A stretch of DNA of 64,000 nt, taken from assembly GCA_038380435.1 (NCBI GenBank), contig JAWZYU010000007.1, forward strand, positions 86,318,334 through 86,382,333, given 5' to 3'. The translations under genes and the position numbers were made by a program. This document shows, one piece after another, positions 47,268-56,683 of the stretch; positions within the stretch are counted from its first letter, which is position 1, and each line of letters begins with the position of its first letter. The notes beneath the pieces are model-generated. The model saw only the letters and a list, made by a program, of their open reading frames with translations. It made no database searches and had not been told where the DNA came from. The DNA comes from Ryuthela nishihirai. Taxonomy: Eukaryota; Arthropoda; Arachnida; Araneae; Heptathelidae.

Positions 47268-50108
47268 CACTGGGCAACATAAAAAAGGCTTTGAAAAGAA
47301 AATAGCCAACTTTACTAATTTCAAGGTGCTGAACACGAAAATGACAATAAATCGATTGGCTCTTGTGTCGATTGGCTCTTGTTTAGGAGAGACAGAGATG
47401 GTTATGTGTAAACGACTCAGTCCGCATTGAGTACATAAGCAACCATTTCACAATGCTGTATTTTAAACTCCAGATTGCAACTTATTGCGTTGCATTGCAT
47501 CAGCCCGCCATACACACAACCGCTCGGAGGTGTTGCATCATTGTCTGATACAATGTAGTTGAATCATGACATCGCGGCTTTATGATCGGTGACAAAAGAT
47601 GATGCAATCGTTAGTTGTAAGCGACGTCTCGTAGGATGAGCAAGTCTTTTGAGCGACTCTCATTTACCCCTGAGTCATAAGTACAACAAAAGTGATCCTT
47701 GCAAATTTATTCCAGCAGTAGTGATATCTCGTAACTGTGCAGATACATTTTGTTACATTTGCGGGGAAGTGAGGTTTGCAAGGCAGAAAAGGGTCATCAC
47801 TCCAATAGTGAAAGCGGCGTATGAGGTTTATTTTGGATGCAAGATCGGCCAGGACAAGGCCTGGGCCACACACATATGCTGCAGTTCGTGGGCAAGAAAT
47901 CTTCCGAAGTGGTTGAAAGGCGAAAAAGTGGTGATGCCGTTTGCTGTTCCTATGGTTTGCCGCCCCCCCCCCCCATAGGAGACCACCTTGACGTGGTGAT
48001 GGTGAAGGGGCTGAATGGTGCTTCTGTGAAGTAGGGTCACGGCCCGTTGTTTCCTCATTTGCGCGATGGGATGTGGCCTTTGGTGGCAGTGCTTGTGAGG
48101 GTCTGCAGACTGGTTTGGGAGAGGTCAGTCTAGTGGCTTATTCGCTTGCTCAGGGAAGCTTTTGGTTCAGAGCCCCGATGGAGGGGCTGTGGTGAGAGTT
48201 CTGCGGACTGGTGTTGGGGGGCACTGGTCCAGTGGGCTCATCAGTGCAGCCTCAGTGAAGTTGGAGTACAGACTGCTTCTGGGGGGGGGGGGGCAGCTGG
48301 TATGTGGCACTATGGAGAGGACGAAGTTGAGGTCTTGCGACTGGGGGGCATTAAACTGGTTGACAGGCTCATCGATGGAAAAACCAAACGAAGAGTCTCC
48401 ACCTCGGGAGCTGAGTCGACTTGGTTCTATATACCAGTTTTGTGGCTAACTGGATAACAGATTAAATTTAGGTTTTGACCGATGAATGAATCTTCCTTCT
48501 ATAGGATTGTTCGCCATAGGTAGCCATGGATGAGCTGTGTCCTTGTGTCACTGTCTTGCCCCAGCGTAGGTAGTTGTGTTCATGGCATTCTCCCTGTAGA
48601 TGTAGTGCAGCCATACGTTGCGGAGCATTGGGACTTGCCTTTATCTATTGTAATGTTCCTATGGTTTGGAGAGAGCCAAGCAAACGCACAAATGATTGCT
48701 ACTTCTGCATGGTTCCACTTGTTTCTGGAGGCATCACAAGAAAAATGAAGTGGACAATAGCGTACCCTAGTATACAATCTGCTCTCTGATCAGTTCTGAA
48801 CGACGAAGGCCTTCCCATTCCTGAACCTCCAAAAGAATTTTCCATCGATTCAGACGATGAGGAGGGAGGCGAACCGAGGTCGGGTTCTCCGCAGCCTTCT
48901 GTGTCTAATAATGATCCCATTGCCATGGTGCATCATCTGCGCCACACATTCTTACCGAAGAAGAAATGAACGATCTTGTTCGCGATCTGGAGCAATCCAA
49001 GGCCAAAGCAGAGTTACTTGGATCAAGACTTAAACAATGGAATATTCTCAAGGAAAATTTCCGAGTGACTTCGTTTCGAAATCGTCATGAGCAGTTCGTG
49101 CCTTACTTCAGAAAAGAAGATGACCTTGTGTTTTGCTCTAATGTAGATGGCCTGATGAATGCCTTCGGAATCAAACATGACCCACAAGAATGGCGACTAT
49201 TCATAAGATGCCTCGAAATTGAGTCTCAATTCGATGTTGCTGCATAATGGAAATCGACCTCCATCCATTCCCGTCGGACACGCTGTCTACATGAAAGAAA
49301 CCTACGACAACCTAAAACAGTTGTTGAACTGTCTTCAATACAGCAAGCATGGCTGGCATCTCTGTTGTGACTTGAAGGTAGTGGCTCTGTTGATGGGTCT
49401 GCAGCTGGTATATACGAAGTACTGCTGTTTCTTATGTGAATGGGACAGCCAAGCAAAGACTTTGCACTACGTGAAGGAAAACTATCCTCAGAAAAAATCT
49501 CTGAAGGTCAGAGAGAAGAATGTGGAACACCCAGCACTTGCAGAAAAGCACTAACTCCTGCTACCATTCCTAGACATCAAACTCGGTGTGATGAAAAACT
49601 TCGTAAAGCCATGGACCAGACTGCATCAGCTTTCAAGTACTTGGCTAACGAATTCCCCCGACTCAGCGAAGCGAAAATTAAAGAGGGAATTTCTGTGGGT
49701 CCTCAGATCCGCGAGCTGTTCAGAGACCAAATGTTCGACAACCTGCTTCAGGGTGACGAGAAAAAATCTTGGGATGCGTTTCGTCTAGTGTCAGCAAAAT
49801 TCCTCGGGAATGTCTGGGCAGACAAATACAAGAAATTGATTAAGGACATGTTGTCTCTGTATCACAAACTTGGCTGCAATATGCCCTTAAAGATCCACTT
49901 TCTCCACTCCCACTTAGATTTCCTCCCCGACAACTGCGGCGTGGTTAATGATAAACATGGTGAACGTTTTCACCAGGACATTGCAATGATGGAGAAACGA
50001 TATCAGGGAAACTGGTCCACTTCAATGTTGGCTGACTACTGTTGGACGCTCGCCAGAGATGATCCTGAGCAGCTGTACAAGCGATGGACAAATCGACGTC
50101 GGAAGTAA
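47268..50108 (+). pseudogene. MVWREP-family element, copy 3 (nearly full length, frameshifted, with an insertion)
   Basis: 5' flank 47268-47700 matches copy 1. Coding remnant in order: CADTFCYICGEV, RVITPIVKAAYEVYFGCKIG, WATHICCSSWARNLPKWLKG, AVPMV, [insertion 47960-48653], PMVWREPSKRTNDCYFCMVP, FSIDSDDEEGGEPRSGSPQP, NDLVRDLEQSKAKAELLGSR, LKQWNILKENF, YFRKEDDLVFCSNVDGL, MLLHNGNRPPSIPVGHAVYM, DLKVVALLMGLQL, KYCCFLCEWDSQAK, IKLGVMKNFVKAMDQ, LSEAKIKEGISVGPQIREL, MPLKIHFLHSHLDFLPDN, GERFHQDIAMMEKRYQGNWS, MLADYCWTLARDDPE, stop at 50106-50108. Frameshifts fall near 49230 and 49555. Cys/His pairs (CYIC, HICC, CYFC, CCFLC) suggest zinc binding. From memory, very similar proteins are annotated as uncharacterised and multicopy in many arthropods; mechanism unknown. 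Confidence 0.88.
47960..48653 (+). mobile_element. 694 bp insertion with 15 bp target duplication
   Basis: TGTTCCTATGGTTTG occurs on both sides (47945-47959 and 48654-48668). Without the insert the MVWREP motif of the host element is continuous. The insert starts with a C-run and ACCACCTTGACGTGGTGATG, a motif reminiscent of the 5' untranslated region of some LINEs. It contains a G-run near 48280-48292 and ends TTTATCTATTGTAA. No RT is present. It is probably a non-autonomous, LINE-mobilised element. Short frames inside (48146-48457) have no recognisable product. Confidence 0.82.
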
Positions 50109-50577
50109 AAGCGGAGTTTTACGTATTACTCATATGTACGTCATATATACGTATATATATGTACGTATTACTCTATTATATAAGAAACTATTGCGAATTT
50201 CTCAGAAATCGTAGCCAATTTTGCATTTTCATTGTCATATTCGTGTTCAGCAAATTGAAATCTTTAAGAAATGGCTACTTTTATCTCAGAAGCATGAATT
50301 TTATGAAAATTTGTCGCCGAGTGTTATTATTTTGTGGCTATATGACAAGTATTTTGGAAGTAAGTTAATATTTTTGTTACATTTCCCTTCCCCCAACTAT
50401 TGGATCGTAGCATTTCTCTTTCTGGCAAGATGACAAAAAGTTAGCGTAACCCTACTTTAAAAACGTATTTTTAATGATATAAGTTAGATTTATTCTACAT
50501 TAATGCTCTTTAACTATTATGATTATTAAGTTCATTTCGTACGAATATTGTCGAAGTTCGATCTCCATCTTTTGCAG

Positions 50578-50690
50578 CCTCCAATGGCCACTTGGACAGT
50601 TCCAGTTGCACCGACGAATCATGCGCAGGAAGTTGGGGCATCACTAGTAGAACACGAGTTTTCACTTCCGGAGAAAGAAATCTATAAAGA
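50578..50690 (+). CDS. OCA2: OCA2 / P-protein-like, exon D (lumenal loop)
   Basis: 113 bp between a TCTTTTGCAG acceptor and a GTAAGA donor, phase 0 in and phase 2 out. It encodes PPMATWTVPVAPTNHAQEVG, then VEHEFSLPEKEIYK. The TWTVPV matches the conserved W-T-V box of the P-protein loop. It contains no ATG-led long frame in the right phase, so it is easy to miss; splice signals and phase on both sides identify it. Confidence 0.8.
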
Positions 50691-50812
50691 GTAAGAACCT
50701 TTGCGAGAATAACGTACATATTTAACTCGTTTTCGAACATGAGCTATTGCTTTCAGCACGTTTTGTTAAATTCTTCCGTATATATACAATATTGTATTAT
50801 ATATTATTTGTA

Positions 50813-52463
50813 CAGGGTGGTTATAAAATAAGCTTCGTATTCTCGAGTCTCTGGAGCGTCGCGAACCTTGGTAGTTAGCTTAATGAGAATATGCAGAAGA
50901 GAATTAGGGGGAAAAATAGTTCCAATTGTCTGAAAAAGTAGGCTTCGCGTTTATTTCTATAATAACATGTTTTCGACGCAAAAGATATAGAAAAGTGAGA
51001 ATGCCAGCACTGTAAACAAGCGGCCATATGGCTCTCACGAAGAAGGAATGTGCGTTGTTAATCAAGTTATTCTACCAAAATCGGAGCAACGCAAATGTCG
51101 CAATGTGAGAGTATCGGCGTGTGAAAAGTCTATGGAGAGGACCCGTGAAGTCAGTAGTTTATTAAGGTTAAGGAATAATTAAGGTAAATATTAAGGTAAG
51201 TTAGGTTAAGGGTATAATTAAGGTTTAGGTTAAGGTAAGTTAATTAAGGTTAAGGAAGATGGTGAATAAGTTTGAGACAACCGGTGAGTTGGGAGTGACA
51301 CCAGGAAGAGAAGGCTGTTCATTGCAGAAGGACCGATGGGATTACAGAAGATGTGTTGGATGAGGTGACAGTTGCCATGATAAGCTGTGCAGGAAGTGAT
51401 ATGCAGTCTGCCAGAAATGCCAGAATAGTCTCATGACAGTTGGCCCTTTCGTGGGCAATGGCCCACAAAGTGATATGGCGATTGCCTGACTGCGACCGCC
51501 TGACTCACATTTCACCGACTTCACTCTCCAATTTATGGTGCAGATGGAGGTAGATGACATGTAGCCGTGGGCGGTCCTGTGGACTAACAAAACCATATTC
51601 GTCCTAACTGTTGCCATCAACATACAGAACTGTCCCGTATGATGGGTGTCACCTTTATCTGATGGGCATGAACTCCTCTCCAGTCCCTATTCGTGAGAGT
51701 GTGCAACATTGACTCATGATGTGTTGAGAGAGAACTCAGTTAATGATTCGTTGTGGCTTCAGTGCAGACTTCATCATTGGACTGGTCTTCTTTGAGGAGA
51801 CTACACTTAATGGTCCAGCGCATTATGCTATAACAAGTGCTCGTTACTGTGTTCTTTTCCAGCATCACGTGATTACCGCACTCCAGAAATGGCAATGTCT
51901 GGACACCACAGTGTTCATGCAAGATGGTGCACTCAACTTGTTAATCAGCAGGTTACAGCAATTGCTGCGTATAAAATTCGCCGATGAGCGCTTAGTTTCT
52001 CGAGACTTTCCTCAGGCTAGTCCACCACATTCACTGGACGTGAATCCTTGTGATTTATGGTTCTAGGGCTATCTGAAGGACCGGGTTTATCATATTGGTA
52101 TGCGGTCGCTTGCTGATCTGAAGGCCAACATTACACGGAAAGTAACCAACATTCACAGCGAATTCTCCAAGTAACCATGGCCCATGTAGTCCTTTGCTTG
52201 AAGCACATCCTCTACATCTATGGAGAGCATATTGAGCAGATTCTGTGTAACCAATAACATCGTTTTCTTATCTCTGTCTTTCTTTTTTGTGTTTTCAGTG
52301 CCCGTTTTCTCCCTAGTGGCGGCAATTCAAACAATGTTTTTCTTCGCTAAATCTCTAATTCTAAAAAATCTCTAATCACCTATCAGTTTTCACTCCGCTA
52401 ACTCCGTTCGTCACCGCTCCAGAAACTCCAGAAGAGTGAAAACAATTTTATAACCATCTTGTG
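50813..52463 (+). mobile_element. Mariner-type DNA transposon, 1.65 kb, both ends present, transposase decayed
   Basis: The left end is CAGGGTGGTTATAAAATAAG; the right end, reverse-complemented, is CACAAGATGGTTATAAAATT. Both arms then share a CTCTGGAGCG / TTCTGGAGCG block. TA flanks both sides (50811-50812, 52464-52465). The transposase starts near 51026 (MALTKKECALLIKLFYQNRS) and its C-terminal part shows IIGLVFFEETTLNGPAHY, TTVFMQDGALNL (QDGA box) and FPQASPPHSLDVNPCDLWF, with stops and a large loss of the central region. Low-complexity GGTTAAGGTAAG-type sequence sits at 51163-51255 inside it. Confidence 0.88.
51163..51255. repeat. GGTTAA-type low-complexity tract
   Basis: Irregular repetition of TTAAGGTAAG, TTAGGTTAAG and AATTAAGG within the mariner element. 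The units are irregular 5- to 10-mers, not a regular telomeric array. Confidence 0.65.
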
Positions 52464-52872
52464 TATTACGAGCAACTGAATAAAATTATATTTTCTTTCT
52501 TTTTTTACTAATTCCTAGCTAATTACTACTTGCTGAGAGAAAACTAAGCTGATGATGTGCTGATGAGAAATTATTAACTGTATTCAAGATTCGTTTTTTG
52601 CTCAGCTGCTTTGACTGACCAATGCGCAGAAGATGATGCATAACACGACTTAACCTGCAGTTCACCAATGAGGCTTCCTGCCTATCCTTACGCTACTCTA
52701 GGTTACGCTACTATAGTAATCAGGTTAGGATCCAACAGCCCTACGGAAGAAATGGCAAACCGTACTGGTCGCATCGACTTCTCTTCAAAATTTGGCGAGA
52801 AAGTCCTTTCTTTCAGATTGGAACTTTGACGCTTCGCTAATCACAAGCTTTACTTCGCATCTGAAAGTCTTA

Positions 52873-53253
52873 GGGGCGAGAATGGCTCAGTCGGTAGTAC
52901 GCCAGGCTCGTAATCTGAAGTTCCCAGGCTCAGACTCACCTGAGCCAACGTTGAGATTTATCTCTGCAAAACTCCCCACCCTGCTTTCGGTCAGTAGGGA
53001 ACACCGATGGGCTTGTAAAGGTCCCCATCCGTAAGATGGGACATTAAGCCTCGTGTGCGCGAGAGCCATACTCTGTGCACGTTAAAGAACATGCTGGATG
53101 GCCTTGACGGGAGACTATCATCTGTCTCGTAACAGGTGACCAGTGGGTTCCCTTCTTCCAACCTTATCTGAGCCCGTGGGGTCCTTGTGACCTGACCATT
53201 TAGCCCATTGTATGCAAAAAAATATGCCGGTCAGAGGTAAAACAACCCAACAC
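52873..53253 (+). mobile_element. SINE, tRNA-Thr-like head, nearly complete, plus strand
   Basis: It begins GGGGCGAGAATGGCTCAGTC with the head GTACGCCAGGCTCGTAATCT and follows the family body to GGTCAGAGGTAAAACAACCC. It is more diverged than the two copies with clear target duplications. I found no convincing duplication here. Confidence 0.88.
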
Positions 53254-53797
53254 AAAATCGTTATTTTGAAAACAAGCTTTTTACAGAACAATGCCTTTAA
53301 GATGTTAAAAAACTGAGTAAAACCTTCCGAAATCTTGATTTTAGAAAGTTCCCGTTTAATATTCAAAAATTATAACAGCTGTGACATTAAACAAGTAGAG
53401 TGTTCATTCTAATATTTTCCCCAAGAGTTAAAAGAACAATTTTATATAAAAAAAGAACAAACTTTTGATACAACACGTATTTTATTAAATAGTTGGATAT
53501 AAGTGTTATTATTAATGTTAAAATTGAATTTGAGATAATTTTTATAGCTGTTGAATAATGATGTAAAAAAATTCTATCTTTCGACAGTTTTTATATACTG
53601 GATAAAAAAATGTTGAAAGTCAAGATTTAAATAGATTAGATTTTGAGGTGCTTATCGCCTGTGACATTTAATATAAAATGTTCATTTGCAAATCTGAGAT
53701 TCTCGAAAGTAGTCCATTTGCATAAAGTTTGAATAGTTCATACTTCTCGTTCATAAATCGTTTTTTTACCAAATAATGTTGTGGTTTTTCCCTCTAG

Positions 53798-53948
53798 GGA
53801 TGCTTATCAACTGGTGATTGATACTAACGAGAATGACGATTACGTATCCATGTCCATTGACGTCATCATCCGACCAGAAATGGCCACAGACCAAATCCTG
53901 ATGGCAACGGCAGTCCTGATAGGACTTTATGTGCTCATCATATTTGAT
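53798..53948 (+). CDS. OCA2: OCA2 / P-protein-like, exon E (end of lumenal loop and second membrane segment)
   Basis: 151 bp between CCCTCTAG and GTAAGT. The first base completes the split codon from exon D; it ends in phase 0. It encodes DAYQLVIDTNENDDYVSMSI, DVIIRPEMATDQ and ILMATAVLIGLYVLIIFD. The last part closely resembles the vertebrate VTIATAILAGVYALIIFE, the second transmembrane helix. Confidence 0.92.
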
Positions 53949-55215
53949 GTAAGTTCTTCTTTCGTGAATGTCAACCGTAGAGTAGCGTGAGTGGTGACTG
54001 TGGAAACTCTGAGTCTGCGTAGGTGCTTTGGAAGCACTCATGTCACGAATTGATTGATAAGTCATTGATGAGAAGCTGTCATATGTCAGCTGCGCAATCT
54101 CATAATCTCCCTAGTTGCCACTGATGCTAGGCATCACAAAATAGTAAATTAATTTTATTCTGAACATTTGAATGAGGCTTATTTGTGTTTTGAGCAGTCT
54201 GGATCACAAATGGCAACATGGGGAATTATGTGGAATTTTTTTTTCAGGGATGCAGCTGTAACAGGGGTGTCCGGGCTGCGATAAAATATTTTGGTTTCTT
54301 TTTCAAGATTTAAATTTTTGGGTCAATTTTTCAAGCCTGTTAAATATTCCAGCGTTAATTATTTAATTATATAACTCTTTGAACACTGGAAAAATATTGT
54401 TTAAAATCGAGATTTAGATAGATTTGATTGAGATCTTTGCTTAGAGTTGTTTCATTAAAAATAATATCAAAGAAGTTATTGAGCTCTGACTGCGATTTTC
54501 TCTTGAGATAACATGTTTCCATTCTTCTGTCCAAAACCTCTAGCTCATCTCGAGATGTCAATAACTACTGTTTCTGGGAGTTAAATGGGTAAAAACCGGA
54601 ATATGAAGCTGACACTTTCAAAGACAATGAGCTGAACTAAAAAGATTGAGCAAACCCCACTTCTCATGATATAAATTGCAAAACGTTTACAGAACAAACC
54701 ACAGTTTTTGGGATAGGTCTCTATAAGTTATACTTCTGTGTCTCATCTTCGCTACATATTGTACTAAATCGATTCTTTTGGATTTTTAAGGACTGCGAAA
54801 CAAAAACAACAGGCTTATTTATATTAATTTCATTGTTGATTCGCTTAAAGCTAGTACAGTATCAGTTCTTTGTTTATTATTTTATAATAACTTTTATTGT
54901 TATTGATTGTATGTTTTACCCGGGGGAGGGGGAAACAAGAAGAACATTATTATTAATATTTAATCCTCCGGCCCAGGTAATTATTTTGGCTGTGATCGCA
55001 TAGTTAATTTTGCCGTGATCGTACATTTTGATCCATACCTTTTGATCCATACATTGTTCCCACATTAAAACAATCAGTAGCTCAGTATTCCACTTGGAAA
55101 CAAAGTCATCCTCCCGAACCCAAAAGGAGTGACTAAAGGCAGGAATGTTCCTTTCTTGTAAATATGAACTTTTTTTTACAACACTAATACAGTTCCATTA
55201 CGTTTTTATATCAAC
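53949..55215 (+). other. OCA2 intron, first part, nothing recognised
   Basis: AT-rich intronic sequence. Minus-strand frame 54367-54561 has no motif. A GGGGGAGGGGG-type run sits at about 54922-54931. Confidence 0.4.
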
Positions 55216-55860
55216 TTACATTATATTGTTGTATTATTGTCGCTCACATCGCCGACTGAGAGATAAGACTTCTCTCTCCGAAGTACATAACTGAAAACCG
55301 ACTGCCGTGTGTCGAGTACTAATGCAGAGGCCAAAGTGCAGAGGACCAAGTCCACAGTCTGGAGCACAAGTGTGGAGTGTCCAAGTGCAGAAGCCCGAGT
55401 GATGAAATGGTTCTTTTTCTCTCTCGAACATGTAAAACAAAAAAGATATCCTAAGAGTCTGATTGGTTCTCTTAACTCTCTGCTAGGGGGGATGGTGTGG
55501 TCGTAAGGGACAAAACTAGACAGTTCTAGAACGCTTTTGTCGAAACCACATAACTGTCCCTCCATGGGAACCATTGAGCAGTGGTTCAGGGAAAGTTCTC
55601 CTGTCATCCGGTGTTTTAAGGCTGAGTCTCAGACATGGCGCCAGGCGACACTCTGGAAGAGGCGTTTTACGGATGAGAGGGTGCCCCCTTTGTATGTGCT
55701 GCTCGAATTACAGCTTGCAGGCGGATGATAGGATAAGTTGCTTCGTCCTGCTTTGCGGTGTCTCAAACGGTCTTGTCTGCCTAAGATGTGGACTTAGAGG
55801 ACTTGTCTTCTAAGATAATCCTCCTCATTGCGCCACTCTGACAGAAAGGAAGCTGAAGTC
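55216..55860. other. GC-richer unclassified insertion-like block
   Basis: Composition rises clearly above the surrounding intron. There are local repeats (GTGCAGAGG, GTGGAGTG, AAGTGCAGA) and overlapping open frames on both strands (55221-55607 minus, 55537-55813 plus) without recognisable domains. It may be a solo LTR or other repeat. I could not find terminal repeats. Confidence 0.35.
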
Positions 55861-56110
55861 TGGAACTCGTAACCGTTGTACGTGAATTATGCAAATTTAC
55901 GCAGAACATGTAGGTTATATATGACTTTTTGTGGAAAAAAATTAAGCATAGAATTTATTTCAGAATAGGGGTGGACGGAAAGTGATATTTACCCTTGATT
56001 TAATTCATATTATCGCAGCTAGAAATATATATACTTGCTCCGAATTATTGTGACAATAAAAAGTTACGAAATGAATTAGTGATTTGGTTTGGTTGTGTTG
56101 GTTTTATATG

Positions 56111-56205
56111 TTAACGTGCACAGGGTATGGCTCTCATTCACACACGGTACCATGTCTTAACATCCCATCTGACGGATGGCGGCCTGTTGAAGCCAATCGG
56201 TGTTC
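56111..56205 (-). mobile_element. SINE fragment, tRNA-Thr-like family
   Basis: The middle part of the family (TTAACGTGCACAGGGTATGG to CAATCGGTGTTC), with one GC-rich block shortened. Confidence 0.75.
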
Positions 56206-56611
56206 TTTTTCTCATTTAAAATAGGGTGGGGCTGCGGATGTGAACAGTGATGTAAAAACAATGATGAAGCTCATTCTTGTAATGACTAATTAATCACAAT
56301 AGGCATGCAGAATAAACTCGCATTAAAAAAACTGAAATTTAGTGCCTTACTTGGGAGATTCTACTTACTTACTCACTCATTCAATAATTCTTTTGATAAA
56401 GTAACACATTCAATCATTCTTTGATAAGTTATGTGACTTTGTGGTCATCCTTTACAGTCATAATCTGTATTAGAATAATTCTTAAATCATTTATTATCTG
56501 TTAGAAACAGTATGAAGGTTTCACTATGTCTTAATAACTGTTTCAAAAATACATTGCCAATTAAAAAAAGTGGCCTGAATAATAATCTTTGGTGTGTCTT
56601 TTTTTCCGCAG

Positions 56612-56683
56612 CTTGTGCATCGGACTTTGGCGGCCATGATTGGAGCTACGACAGCTATAGCTTTCTTAGCACTTGTTGGGGAA
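56612..56683 (+). CDS. OCA2: OCA2 / P-protein-like, exon F (third membrane segment)
   Basis: 72 bp, 24 codons, phase 0 to phase 0, between TTTTTCCGCAG and GTAAGT. It encodes [20 protein letters not shown] then LVGE. Vertebrate OCA2 has [20 protein letters not shown] then VIGD at the same place, immediately after the IIFE/IIFD of the preceding exon. Confidence 0.95.

Larger units (their letters stand above)
45165..50577 (+). other. OCA2 intron (5.41 kb)
   Basis: It contains a SINE (45546-45936) and MVWREP-family copy 3 (47268-50108). The stretch 45946-47267 is AT-rich and I see no feature. 50109-50577 has ACGTATATA-rich low complexity (50120-50172) and nothing else. Confidence 0.6.
50691..53797 (+). 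other. OCA2 intron (3.11 kb) with mariner and SINE
   Basis: It contains the mariner-type element 50813-52463 and the SINE 52873-53253. 53254-53797 is AT-rich with nothing else seen. Confidence 0.6.

Noticed and set aside
48146..48457. 103- and 95-codon frames inside the 694 bp insertion
   Set aside because: Overlapping frames in G-rich sequence, no domain, and the insert is a short non-autonomous element.
51163..51255. Interstitial telomere repeat (TTAGG)n
   Set aside because: Units are irregular mixtures of TTAAGG, GGTAAG and TTAGGTT; no run of TTAGG.
53766..54065. 99-codon minus-strand frame
   Set aside because: It is the antisense shadow of OCA2 exon E.
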